Positions 42,351 through 50,887 of a DNA stretch of 64,000 bases are shown here, piece after piece. The stretch's first letter is position 1; every line of letters starts with the position of its first letter. The stretch is from contig NZ_CP023000.1 of the NCBI RefSeq assembly GCF_002277895.1, forward strand, positions 868,001-932,000, read 5' to 3'. A model generated the notes under the pieces. It saw only the letters and a list, made by a program, of their open reading frames with translations, did not search any database and was not told the DNA's origin. A program made the position numbers and the translations under genes. Origin of the DNA: Rhizobium sp. 11515TR. Lineage in GTDB: Bacteria > Pseudomonadota > Alphaproteobacteria > Rhizobiales > Rhizobiaceae.

Positions 42351-43336
42351 TGGCCAGGCAAAAAATACTGGTCGTGGGTGGCGCCGGCTTCATCGGCAGC
42401 CACACCGCGAAACTCCTCCATCGCCAGGGCTTCGAGCCCGTCGTCTACGACAATCTCTCGACGGGCCACCTGACGTCCGTGCGCTGGGGGCCTTTCCTGG
42501 AAGGAGATATTCTTGACACGTCCCGTCTTGCCGAGGCGATCGATGGCCACAAGCCTGCGGCAATCATACATTTCGCCGCCTCGGCCTATGTCGGCGAGTC
42601 GGTTGAAAATCCTGCGAAATACTACGCCAACAATGTCACCGGCACGCTATCTGTGCTGGAGGCATGCCGCCGCGCGCAAGCCGATAAGCTGATCTTTTCA
42701 TCGAGCTGTGCGATATACGGAATTCCCGCCCATCTGCCGATCCGCGAATGCGAGACGCCTCAACCCATCAATCCTTACGGCAGAACGAAGCTGATTGCCG
42801 AACACATGCTCGCCGACTATTCAGCCGCCTACGGACTTTCCTATGTGGCGCTTCGCTACTTCAACGCCTCGGGCGCCGATCCGGAACGGGAACTTGGCGA
42901 ATGGCATGATCCCGAAACGCATCTCATTCCACGCGCGTTGCTGGCGGCGGCCGGCGCGATCGAAACCTTGGAAGTCTATGGAGACGATTACGACACGCCG
43001 GATGGTACCTGTGTGCGCGACTATATCCACGTGCTGGATCTCGCCAGAGCGCATGTCCTGGCAGTCGAGTATCTATTGGCTGGTGGTGACAATCTTGCCG
43101 TCAATCTGGGGACAGGGCACGGCACGTCGATCAAGGAGATCGTCGGCGTGATCGAGCGCGTTTGCGGGCGCAAGGTTCCCGTCGCCATGCACAGTCAGCG
43201 GCCGGGCGATCCGCCTGTCCTTTATGCCGCGTCCGAACTTGCCGCCGAGAAACTCGGCTTCCGCGCTCTGCATTCGAATATCGAAACGATCATCCGGACC
43301 GCGGCTCCTTTCTTCGGACTGGAGATGCGAGGATGA
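42350..43336 (+). CDS. galE: UDP-glucose/UDP-xylose 4-epimerase (GalE/ExoB-like)
   Basis: This 328-residue protein has the NAD site ILVVGGAGFIGSH, IHFAASAYVGESVENP, FSSSCAIYG, NPYGRTK with the catalytic Y-x-x-x-K, and RYFNASGADP, all typical of UDP-glucose 4-epimerase. The ATG overlaps the upstream stop by one base (TGATG). In rhizobia ExoB-type enzymes can also act on UDP-xylose, and here the neighbour makes UDP-xylose, so UDP-arabinose is a possible product. The choice between UDP-Gal and UDP-Ara cannot be made from sequence. Confidence 0.9.
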   Translation: MARQKILVVGGAGFIGSHTAKLLHRQGFEPVVYDNLSTGHLTSVRWGPFLEGDILDTSRLAEAIDGHKPAAIIHFAASAYVGESVENPAKYYANNVTGTLSVLEACRRAQADKLIFSSSCAIYGIPAHLPIRECETPQPINPYGRTKLIAEHMLADYSAAYGLSYVALRYFNASGADPERELGEWHDPETHLIPRALLAAAGAIETLEVYGDDYDTPDGTCVRDYIHVLDLARAHVLAVEYLLAGGDNLAVNLGTGHGTSIKEIVGVIERVCGRKVPVAMHSQRPGDPPVLYAASELAAEKLGFRALHSNIETIIRTAAPFFGLEMRG

Positions 43337-45162
43337 CATCGATCCGGACACGAGCTGAAGTAATGAAGGAAAGGGCGTTGATGACGCCAGTCCTACAGGG
43401 TCGCCAGCGCGCGGAATATGTCGTTTGCGCTACGCTGTGGCTTGCGGCACTTGTCTATTTCTGGAACTGGTGGTTTACACCCGCACACCATGTCGACCCT
43501 ATGGGATCGGTCTTGCTGACCCTGGTGCTTGCCTGGGTAACGATCATTCCAGCCTATTTCATCATCGTCTTCTTTCGCGCCGAAAAGCCGACGGGACAAT
43601 TGCGGATTCCCGCCGGCAGCCGCATCGCCATGGTGGTCACCAAGGCACCATCGGAGCCCTTTGCAGTGGTGGCCCGGACGTTGGATGCCATGCTGGCACA
43701 GGCGGTGCCGCACGACACCTGGCTCGCGGATGAGGATCCGTCACCCTCGACGCTGGAGTGGTGCCGCAAACATGGCGTACAGGTTTCCACCCGCAGGGGC
43801 CGCGAAGACTATCACCGCCAGACCTGGCCGCGGCGCACCCGCTGCAAGGAAGGCAATCTTGCCTTCTTCTACGATCACTACGGCTACGACGGCTATGATT
43901 TCGTCGCGCAGCTCGATGCCGATCATGTGCCTGAGCAAGGCTATCTTTTTCAGATGCTTCGCCCCTTCGCCGATCCGGCGGTCGGCTACGTATCCGCGCC
44001 GAGCATTTGCGATCAGAATGCAGATGAAAGCTGGTCGGCACGCGGCCGTCTCTATGCGGAAGCCAGCATGCACGGATCGCTTCAGGTGGGGTTCAATCAC
44101 GGGCTGTCACCGCTTTGCATCGGCTCGCACTATGCCGTTCGCACCAAGGCCCTCAGGAGCATTGGCGGACTGGGTCCAGAGCTGGCGGAAGACCACTCCA
44201 CCACGCTGATGATGAATGCGCATGGCTGGCGTGGCATTCATGCGCTCGATGCCATTGCGCATGGTGATGGCCCGCGCACCTTTGCCGATCTCATCACCCA
44301 GGAGTTTCAGTGGTCGCGCAGCCTGATGATGATCCTGCTGCAATATTCACCAAGCCTGATCAAACGGCTGCCGCTGCGTCTCAAGATCCAGTTCCTGTTT
44401 TCGCAGCTCTGGTATTCCCTCTTCTCGCTCTTCATGGCGCTGATGTTCGTCATGCCGATTATCGCGCTTGTTAGAGGCAAGACCTTCGTCGATGTCTCCT
44501 ATCCCGACTTTCTGCTGCACTTCGTGCCGCAATCCGTTCTGCTGATCCTGTTTGCTTATCGCTGGCGCAGTACGCATACGTTTAGACCGATCAATGCCAG
44601 GATCCTGAGCTGGGAGATGACATTGTTCCTGTTTGCCCGCTGGCCGTGGGCACTCGCAGGCGCTCTGGCTGCCATTCGCGATTGGGCGACCGGATCGTTC
44701 GTGGATTTCCGCGTCACGCCGAAAGGCACATCGGAGGTCGATCCGCTGCCGTTCCGGGTCCTTGCGCCCTATGCCCTTCTCTCTCTCGCCTCCATCTTGC
44801 CGGTGCTGTCCGTCAGCGCGGAAGAGAGCAGCGGCTTTTATATCTTCGCAACGATGAATGCCGCCATCTACACTTTGCTGCTGCTGGTCATCATCGTCCA
44901 GCATGCGCGTGAAAACACGCTCGGCACGAACAAGCGCTTTTATCGGCCGGCGCTCGCCAGCGCTCTGCTTGCTCTGACCGCGCTGCCATTTGTCGGCATC
45001 ATGGAGCATGGCCGCGCCGGAGTACAATCACTGATTTGGGACACCGACGGTTACGTGCTGTTCGACAATCGCTTTTCGGTGGCAGGCGCCGGAATTGGCG
45101 GGCGTGGACTACACAGAATGGTGCTCAATCCGCACTGGCACGTGAGTGATACGGACAATTGA
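43333..45162 (+). CDS. Processive GT2 glycosyltransferase (cellulose/hyaluronan-synthase-like)
   Basis: This 609-residue membrane protein has N-terminal helices (about 30-80), a GT2 domain (about 95-330) and further helices (about 345-600). Donor and catalytic motifs are D-E-D (near 135), QLDADHVPE, and AEDHST; the acceptor motif at 44299-44313 is Q-E-F-Q-W, where Q-x-x-R-W is usual. This is the layout of a synthase that couples polymerisation to membrane transport. It overlaps the epimerase gene by 4 bases. There is no PilZ domain in the protein. It should build the polysaccharide fed by the UDP-sugar enzymes. Confidence 0.88.
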   Translation: MTSIRTRAEVMKERALMTPVLQGRQRAEYVVCATLWLAALVYFWNWWFTPAHHVDPMGSVLLTLVLAWVTIIPAYFIIVFFRAEKPTGQLRIPAGSRIAMVVTKAPSEPFAVVARTLDAMLAQAVPHDTWLADEDPSPSTLEWCRKHGVQVSTRRGREDYHRQTWPRRTRCKEGNLAFFYDHYGYDGYDFVAQLDADHVPEQGYLFQMLRPFADPAVGYVSAPSICDQNADESWSARGRLYAEASMHGSLQVGFNHGLSPLCIGSHYAVRTKALRSIGGLGPELAEDHSTTLMMNAHGWRGIHALDAIAHGDGPRTFADLITQEFQWSRSLMMILLQYSPSLIKRLPLRLKIQFLFSQLWYSLFSLFMALMFVMPIIALVRGKTFVDVSYPDFLLHFVPQSVLLILFAYRWRSTHTFRPINARILSWEMTLFLFARWPWALAGALAAIRDWATGSFVDFRVTPKGTSEVDPLPFRVLAPYALLSLASILPVLSVSAEESSGFYIFATMNAAIYTLLLLVIIVQHARENTLGTNKRFYRPALASALLALTALPFVGIMEHGRAGVQSLIWDTDGYVLFDNRFSVAGAGIGGRGLHRMVLNPHWHVSDTDN

Positions 45163-45200
45163 GGTTCATGACGGGAAGGACGCTATTGGCGGGAACGCAC

Positions 45201-46619
45201 ATGAAGATAGCTGTTATTGGAACCGGATATGTGGGCTTGGTCAGCGGCACATGCTTCGCCGAATGGGGCAATCGTGTCGTCTGTGTGGACAAGAATGCCG
45301 ATAAGATCGCCGCCCTTCGTCACGGCAGGATGCCGATCTACGAGCCGGATCTCGACGAGCTGGTGGAACGAAACTATGCCGCAGGACGGCTGGACTTTAC
45401 CTGCGACATCGCAAAGGCAGTCGAAGGCGCAGCTATCGTCTTCATAGCGATCGCCGCTCTGCCGCAGCCAGGACAAGCGGATGTCGACCTTTCCTTCATT
45501 TACCAGGCAGCGCGCGAGCTTGCGGCGCTTATCTCGGCTGATAGCATTGTGGTGATAAGATCGACGGTGCCGGTCGGAACCGGCGACGCCGTGCACAGGA
45601 TCATCAGCTCGGCCCGGACGCCAGGCACCTTCGCCGTCGCCTCCAATCCGGAATTTCTGCGCGAAGGCGTTGCGGTGCACGATTTTCTCGCTCCGGACCG
45701 TATCGTCCTGGGCGTGGAGGAGGAGTGGGCGTGCAAACGGCTTGTCGAGCTCTATGACGTCCCGCTCGAACGCCAGAATACGCCCGTCATCATCACGATG
45801 CGTCGGACGGCTGAGCTAATCAAGCATGCCGCCAATGCCTTTCTCGCCACAAAGATCACCTTCATCAACGAACTTGCCGATCTTTGCGAGGAGATGGGCA
45901 GCGATGTTGGAGAGCTGGCTCTCGGCATGGGACTCGACAAGCGCATCGGGGCAAGCCTCCTTGCCGCCGGCCCCGGCTATGGCGGCTCATGCTTCCGCAA
46001 AAGCGCGCTTGCACTGCTGCAGACGGCGCAGGACCATGGCGTGGCGCTGCGTATCGTCGAGGAAACCCTTGCCGTCAACGAGATGCGCAAGCGGCGCATG
46101 GCACGGAAGGTCAGCAAGGCACTTGGCGGCGATATTGACGGCCTGACCATCGCCATTCTCGGCCTGACCTTCAGGCCCGACACCGACGACATGCGCGATG
46201 CGCCCGCCGTGCCGCTCATCGAAACGCTGCAGCGCCTGGGTGCTCGCATCCGGGCATACGACCCCGTCGGCATCGAGAATGCAGCAAAGGTTCTCAGCAG
46301 CGTCGATTTCCACGAGGATCTTTATGAATGCGCGAGAGATGCGGATGCCGTCGTGGTCATGACAGAATGGGATGCCATCCGAAAGATCGACCTGATCCAG
46401 CTCAAGAAAAAACTGCGCCAGCCTGTTCTCATAGATCTGCGAAATGCGCTGGATGCAGAAGCCGCCCGCCGGATTGGCTTTAACGTCTGCGCCATAGGTA
46501 AGTCGGCAAGCACACATAGCAGCCTGCGCGATATCGGCAAGCGACGAAACCGGCAGCGAGCCGTCAAGGCGGCAACCCCAAAGCTCGTTCCAATCCACGA
46601 TACGGGAGAAACAATATGA
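45201..46619 (+). CDS. UDP-glucose 6-dehydrogenase-family protein
   Basis: This 472-residue protein has the Rossmann start KIAVIGTGYVGLVSG, IYEPDLDELV, STVPVGTGD, SNPEFLREG, and the catalytic block G-Y-G-G-S-C264-F-R-K-S, followed by LGLTFRPDTDDMRDAP. Cys264 and the lysine are kept, but the usual S-C-F-P-K-D is altered at two places, and the normal V-G-T-P after the second strand reads I-A-A-L-P. It should oxidise UDP-glucose to UDP-glucuronate for the decarboxylase; another hexose is possible. ATG 45201 follows GGGAA; a TTG at 45159, overlapping the upstream stop, is an alternative. Confidence 0.86.
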   Translation: MKIAVIGTGYVGLVSGTCFAEWGNRVVCVDKNADKIAALRHGRMPIYEPDLDELVERNYAAGRLDFTCDIAKAVEGAAIVFIAIAALPQPGQADVDLSFIYQAARELAALISADSIVVIRSTVPVGTGDAVHRIISSARTPGTFAVASNPEFLREGVAVHDFLAPDRIVLGVEEEWACKRLVELYDVPLERQNTPVIITMRRTAELIKHAANAFLATKITFINELADLCEEMGSDVGELALGMGLDKRIGASLLAAGPGYGGSCFRKSALALLQTAQDHGVALRIVEETLAVNEMRKRRMARKVSKALGGDIDGLTIAILGLTFRPDTDDMRDAPAVPLIETLQRLGARIRAYDPVGIENAAKVLSSVDFHEDLYECARDADAVVVMTEWDAIRKIDLIQLKKKLRQPVLIDLRNALDAEAARRIGFNVCAIGKSASTHSSLRDIGKRRNRQRAVKAATPKLVPIHDTGETI

Positions 46620-47155
46620 AACCATCAAGGAAACAGACCTCCCTGGTCCCTGCAGCATCGCTGGCATGTGCGATCGTGCTTGGACTTGCAGCGGGGAGCA
46701 ATGCTGCCTTAGCCGCGACGACCACCAAGGTGCCGGATGGAGCAAGACCCATGACGGCGGTTGAACTTTACATGCTCTATCACGACAAGAGCTGGCGCTG
46801 GCCCGATGGTGCGGGCCGAATGCAGAATACCGGCCGTCGGTTTTCGGCCTGGGTCGACGGGACCGGCGGACAATCCTGGGCCGAAGGCCGCTGGGCTGTG
46901 ACAGACACCGGCCGTCTGTGTCTCGAGGCAACCTGGCACGCCGCGAACGGCCAGTTTCCCGCCAAAACCTGCTTCATCCATCGCATTCTCGATGGAACGA
47001 TCTATCAGAAACGCGAGACTGGCGGAGCATGGTTCGTGTTTCGCCATCCCGTCGCCAAGAAAACCGATGAGGCGACAAACTTGATCGCCGATGATCTGGT
47101 CTCACAACGACTGGAGGCCTTGAAGACCTCTTTGACCGTCCACAAGACCGAATAG
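46616..47155 (+). CDS. Secreted DUF995-type protein
   Basis: This 179-residue protein has a signal peptide (VPAASLACAIVLGLAAG...ALAA) and a DUF995-like domain: ELYMLYHDKSWRWPDGAGR, FSAWVDG, WAVTDTGRLCLEATW, and KTCFIHR.LDGTIYQKR with a conserved Cys pair. DUF995 proteins are known mainly from Rhizobiales and have no assigned role. The start overlaps the dehydrogenase gene by 4 bases, tying it to the polysaccharide operon. It is a paralogue of the protein at 48151. Confidence 0.82.
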   Translation: MKPSRKQTSLVPAASLACAIVLGLAAGSNAALAATTTKVPDGARPMTAVELYMLYHDKSWRWPDGAGRMQNTGRRFSAWVDGTGGQSWAEGRWAVTDTGRLCLEATWHAANGQFPAKTCFIHRILDGTIYQKRETGGAWFVFRHPVAKKTDEATNLIADDLVSQRLEALKTSLTVHKTE

Positions 47156-47172
47156 AGGAAGGAGGCAATGCT

Positions 47173-48120
47173 ATGAAAACCCTATCAAAACTAACGACGG
47201 CCTTGCTTGCGGCTGGCGCCCTGTGTGGGGGCGTATACGCTGCCAGCAACAGCCTGGACGCAAAGGCCGAGACCCGGCCTCTCTTCAACGACAAGAGGCC
47301 GATCATCACACCCCAATCGTTGCCAGGGGGCGCCTATGATCCCAACGGGGACTTTTCCAATGACCCCAATCCGAAGATCGAGCACCTCTTCCTGCCTTGG
47401 GAAGACGTCGATCTGTCGACGCTGGGCACGGCAGACGATTATGCCCGCAAGCGTGGGCGTTCGCTGCTGATCACCGTCGAGCCCTGGTCATGGGCCCGCG
47501 ACTGGCGCGTCACGCCTACCGATCTACTCAATGGAATTCTGGCGGGCCGCTACGATTCCCACATGACGGCGATCTGCTCCGCGGCCGCCAAGCTCAATGC
47601 ACCCGTCACCATTCGCTGGGCCCAGGAAATGGATGAGAAGAACGGGCAGTTCACCTGGGCCTACTGGAAGGCGGATGATTACGTGAAAGCCTATAAGCAT
47701 GCGGTCACCGTCTGCCGCAAGAGCCTGCCCTCGGCAAAGTATATGTGGTCGCCGATGGGCAAGGATGGGCTTGAAGCCTATTATCCCGGCGATTCATTCG
47801 TCGACGTCGTCGGGCTGTCGGTCTTCGGTTACCAGCCGTTCGATCAACGCAAGCTCGGACGGGATTCGACCTTCGTGGAAGCGACCAAGCCCGGCTACGA
47901 CCGTGTGAAACGCTTCAAGAAGCCGATCGTGATCGCGGAACTGGGCTATCAGGGCAACGAGGCCTACGTTCACGCGTGGGCCGAGGAAGCCAACAAGCCG
48001 CATTCCGAATTCCCCGACCTGCAAGCGGTGGTCTACTTCAACGACCGTGAAGTCTACCCCTGGCCGGATGGTCTGGGCAGGCCGGATTGGCGCGTTGCCA
48101 CGCCGCCCCTCTTGAATTGA
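47173..48120 (+). CDS. Secreted GH26-like endo-glycanase
   Basis: This 315-residue protein has a signal peptide (about 1-25) and a (beta/alpha)8 glycosidase pattern: LFLPWEDVD, TVEPWSW, RWAQE152MD with the acid/base Glu, VVGLSVFGYQP, and VIAE256LGYQG with the nucleophile. These match GH26, which contains beta-mannanases and mixed-linkage glucanases; the best label is 'GH26-like beta-glycanase'. It has GGAAGGAGG before the ATG and lies between two DUF995 genes in the synthase operon. It probably trims or releases the polymer, as endoglucanases do in cellulose operons. Confidence 0.85.
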   Translation: MKTLSKLTTALLAAGALCGGVYAASNSLDAKAETRPLFNDKRPIITPQSLPGGAYDPNGDFSNDPNPKIEHLFLPWEDVDLSTLGTADDYARKRGRSLLITVEPWSWARDWRVTPTDLLNGILAGRYDSHMTAICSAAAKLNAPVTIRWAQEMDEKNGQFTWAYWKADDYVKAYKHAVTVCRKSLPSAKYMWSPMGKDGLEAYYPGDSFVDVVGLSVFGYQPFDQRKLGRDSTFVEATKPGYDRVKRFKKPIVIAELGYQGNEAYVHAWAEEANKPHSEFPDLQAVVYFNDREVYPWPDGLGRPDWRVATPPLLN

Positions 48121-48150
48121 CCGCGACGCTGAAAGGTTGAGGAGAAACAC

Positions 48151-48648
48151 ATGTTTTGGTTCCGTTTCATCATCCTGAATGCCATGTTCGCGATGCTGCT
48201 GGTCGGCACCGCGAACGCGGCGACACAGCATCAAATCGATCGAATGACGGCGCGTGCGGCACATCACGCCATGCCGATGAGCGCGAAGGAACTGAAAAAG
48301 CTCTACGCGGGACGCTCCTGGATATGGAAGGACGGGGCCGGCTTCTTCTCGCGTCATCACCGTCGATTTACGGCCTGGTCGCATACGGGCGCTCAAAAAT
48401 CCTACGCAAGGGGCATCTGGTATGCGACCGATCGCGGGCGGCTCTGCATGAGCGCCGTCTGGTACAGCAAGAAAAGTGCCGCACCCAACGTGTCCTGCTT
48501 CCTGCATCGCAAGAAGGCTGGGATCATCTATCAGAAACGAGCATCAGGCGGAAAATGGTATGTGTTCCGTCATAATCCGATCAAACATGATGACGAAGTT
48601 CTGAAACTGCGGCCGGGCGACTATGTTCGCAGACATCTGCCCGGTTGA
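48151..48648 (+). CDS. Secreted DUF995-type protein (second copy)
   Basis: This 165-residue protein has a signal peptide (IILNAMFAMLLVGTANA) and the same domain as the protein at 46616: ELKKLYAGRSWIWKDGAGFF, FTAW, GIWYATDRGRLCMSAVW, and SCFLHRKKAGIIYQKR, GGKWYVFRH. It is richer in Arg/Lys than the first copy. AGGAGAAA precedes the ATG. It ends the synthase operon; no clear terminator follows. Confidence 0.8.
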   Translation: MFWFRFIILNAMFAMLLVGTANAATQHQIDRMTARAAHHAMPMSAKELKKLYAGRSWIWKDGAGFFSRHHRRFTAWSHTGAQKSYARGIWYATDRGRLCMSAVWYSKKSAAPNVSCFLHRKKAGIIYQKRASGGKWYVFRHNPIKHDDEVLKLRPGDYVRRHLPG

Positions 48649-48778
48649 AGTCGAATATTCACATAGGGGCTTTCATTTGGATAGCGGACGGCATGCGTCT
48701 CACCTGTTCCGTCGAACCGCCATCCGGGAAATGCCCTATTCTTTGCCGCCCAAACCGCGCGACATCAGCCGGGTCAAC

Positions 48779-49099
48779 TCAAAATGCGCTGCGATTGTAG
48801 CAATGCGACGTTCTTCCAAATCCACTTGGTGTGCAGATATAGGGAGAGCCCTTAAAGTAATCCTCGGCGGAGACCGAAGTCGTCTTGGCGAGAGAGCTTC
48901 CACTATAGAAGACGACATTGTTCTTTTGATACTTCTTCATGTACAACTGCACAGTCTTATTTTTTATGTGCGCATTCTCGGCAGCATTTGCATTTTCATG
49001 CATGATCACCGAAGCTGCAATCGCAAGCATTACCGATAAAGAGACACCAATTTTTCGATTAGCAGCGGATAGATTGCAAGAGTTCTTCCAAAAACTCAT
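48779..49099 (-). CDS. Small secreted protein of unknown function
   Basis: This 106-residue protein has a signal peptide (IGVSLSVMLAIAASVIM...ANA) and a mature part of about 70 residues with two cysteines (YICTPSGFGRTSHCYNRSAF). AAGGAGAG lies 8-9 bases before the ATG, and the upstream DNA is AT-rich like a promoter. I do not recognise a family. Lower GC than its neighbours hints at separate history. Confidence 0.6.
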   Translation of the reverse strand: MSFWKNSCNLSAANRKIGVSLSVMLAIAASVIMHENANAAENAHIKNKTVQLYMKKYQKNNVVFYSGSSLAKTTSVSAEDYFKGSPYICTPSGFGRTSHCYNRSAF

Positions 49100-49609
49100 A
49101 AGTTTACTCTCCTTGACAAGTTTCCTTCGTGTATTTCAGCGGAAAATATTTAAACAACTTCTATAAATATCTTGAAAATATTAATGAAATCTGCTTAATT
49201 TCCCCTTACAGCCTTCGGGCGGGGGACCTGCAACAATGCTGCCTGCGATAGTGTTAACTTGGCGCGACATTCGGTTAATGCACAGAGCCTTGGCTCAGAC
49301 ATCCACAGACTTCTTTGGTTCGCTGGCCATGGCGCACCGCGGGGCAGAATTCTTTGCTCAAGACATGAAACGATCTCTCTCTTTACGTCCGTCCGCCAAC
49401 CGGCGGACGCCCGGATGGACTGAAATTCAGGCTGTTTTGCGACGATTGGGAAAGATCGTAGCCGGACAGGGCCCGTACTATGCGCGCGCGGCCTGTTTTG
49501 GACGCCCATTACTCGCCCCCATGGGCGCATGCCCCCTTCATCCGCCTGCGGCAAGGATACCGCGGCGACCACCAGCCGATTTGGCGCGTTTTGTCGAAAG
49601 GTCACCACG
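49100..49609. other. Divergent intergenic region before the AraC gene
   Basis: There are 510 bases between divergent genes. The part near 49100-49200 is AT-rich and holds GAAAATATT at 49142-49150 and again at 49174-49182, a 32-base spacing. The part 49236-49609 has open frames on both strands, none with a recognisable domain or a supported start. The promoters of the small secreted gene and the AraC gene should lie here. Confidence 0.4.
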
Positions 49610-50740
49610 ATGATGTGGAACAAGACCGAGATTGCAGCCGGACAGCCGGCTTTTGTGGAAAGGCGCCGGTGGCCCCGCATTTCCGAAGCTCCAATTTGCG
49701 GCAAGACCACAGATCTGCCAGAGCTCGCGTCGCTGCCGTTTTCCACATCCAATGAGGCTCCCGGCCAGCAATTCCCGGCCTGGCAGAAGCATATGGCGCC
49801 GCTGATAGACGCTTATCTTCCCGAAAGCGGCCAGGCTGGGGCTGGCTTCGCAGCAACTCAAACCGTCTGGAATCTCGAAGGGGCGCTTCTCATCCAGCAA
49901 CAAACGCCAGCCTTCAGCTATGAACGCTCACCGGAGAAAGTACGCTTCAGCGCCATAGATCATTGGCAGATCACCTTCCTGCGCACGGGCAAGACATGGA
50001 CCAGCGTCAATGGGCATGTGGTCGAAAACGAGCCCGGCATGATGGAAATCCGGGCACTTGGCTGCCCGTTTTACGGCCGCACCATAAGCGCGCAATCCGT
50101 CACCCTCATTCTACCTTGCGATTTGTTCGCCGATCACGGCGGGCTGCCTGGAGCAAGCAACAACATCGTCCTGGGGGGCACGCGCGTCAAGCTGCTGGCG
50201 GACTACATCGCTTTTCTCGAAGCGAACCTCGACCGTTTGACAAGGGATGATCTGCACAGTGTACGCAACCAGCTGCAAGAGATGATATTTCATAGCGTCA
50301 CGCCGCTGGTGAATGGCCATGCGACCGGCGATCGCAGCTCCGAGATCGGACTGATGACGAAAGCTCGTCGCTTTATTCAGAACAATCTCGGATCAGCGGA
50401 GCTAACTCCGGAAGCGTTGAGCCGTGAATTGGCAATTTCCCGAACCAGACTGTACGAATTGTTCCAGGCCTCGGGTGGCGTCTTGAACTACGTGCGCAGA
50501 AGACGGCTTCTGGCTGCACGCGCAGCTCTCGCCGATGTGAGCAATGGGCAGAAAATTGCAGATATCGCCAGCAATCTCGGCTTCGAATCGGGAGCCAACT
50601 TCAGCCGGGCCTTCACACATGAATTCGGCTACAGCCCAAGCGAGGTCCGCAGACATACCGGAGAATGCAAGGTAGAGCATCTGCCACGGGTGACGAAGAC
50701 ATCCAGCCTCAGCGACTGGCTTAATACACTGGGTATTTGA
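49610..50740 (+). CDS. AraC-family transcriptional regulator
   Basis: This protein of about 376 residues has an N-terminal ligand-type domain similar to the AraC-binding-like domain of the FeaR/NitR group (RFSAIDHWQITFLRTG, ENEPGMMEIRALG) and a C-terminal AraC helix-turn-helix pair (about 265-365; LSRELAISRTRLYELF, ADIASNLGFESGANFSRAFTHEFGYSPSEVR). ATG 49610 follows AAAGG; an earlier frame opening at 49529 is not supported. Target genes and effector are unknown; the divergent small secreted gene is one candidate. Confidence 0.88.
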   Translation: MMWNKTEIAAGQPAFVERRRWPRISEAPICGKTTDLPELASLPFSTSNEAPGQQFPAWQKHMAPLIDAYLPESGQAGAGFAATQTVWNLEGALLIQQQTPAFSYERSPEKVRFSAIDHWQITFLRTGKTWTSVNGHVVENEPGMMEIRALGCPFYGRTISAQSVTLILPCDLFADHGGLPGASNNIVLGGTRVKLLADYIAFLEANLDRLTRDDLHSVRNQLQEMIFHSVTPLVNGHATGDRSSEIGLMTKARRFIQNNLGSAELTPEALSRELAISRTRLYELFQASGGVLNYVRRRRLLAARAALADVSNGQKIADIASNLGFESGANFSRAFTHEFGYSPSEVRRHTGECKVEHLPRVTKTSSLSDWLNTLGI

Positions 50741-50770
50741 TGGTTACAAACTATGTTGGTGTAAGGCAGT

Positions 50771-50844
50771 TCCGACGCAGTTCGGAGGCTGATGAACACA
50801 TGTCTTACGGGCAATAGCGGGTAAAGACATGCATGTAGTTCATC
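50771..50844. terminator. Paired hairpins between convergent regulators
   Basis: TCCGA (50771-50775) pairs with TCGGA (50782-50786). A larger structure pairs GATGAAC (50791-50797) with GTTCATC (50838-50844), and ATGTCTTAC (50800-50808) with GTAAAGACAT (50821-50830) with one extra A. It lies between the AraC stop and the LacI stop, so a two-way terminator is likely. Confidence 0.5.
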
Positions 50845-50887
50845 AATATTTAGGTGTAGTGTCATCCACAACCAACGGCATCACCTT

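Noticed and set aside
49236..49613. A 125-residue plus-strand frame upstream of the AraC gene
   Set aside because: No recognisable domain, no ribosome site, and arginine/proline-rich composition typical of a chance frame in GC-rich DNA.
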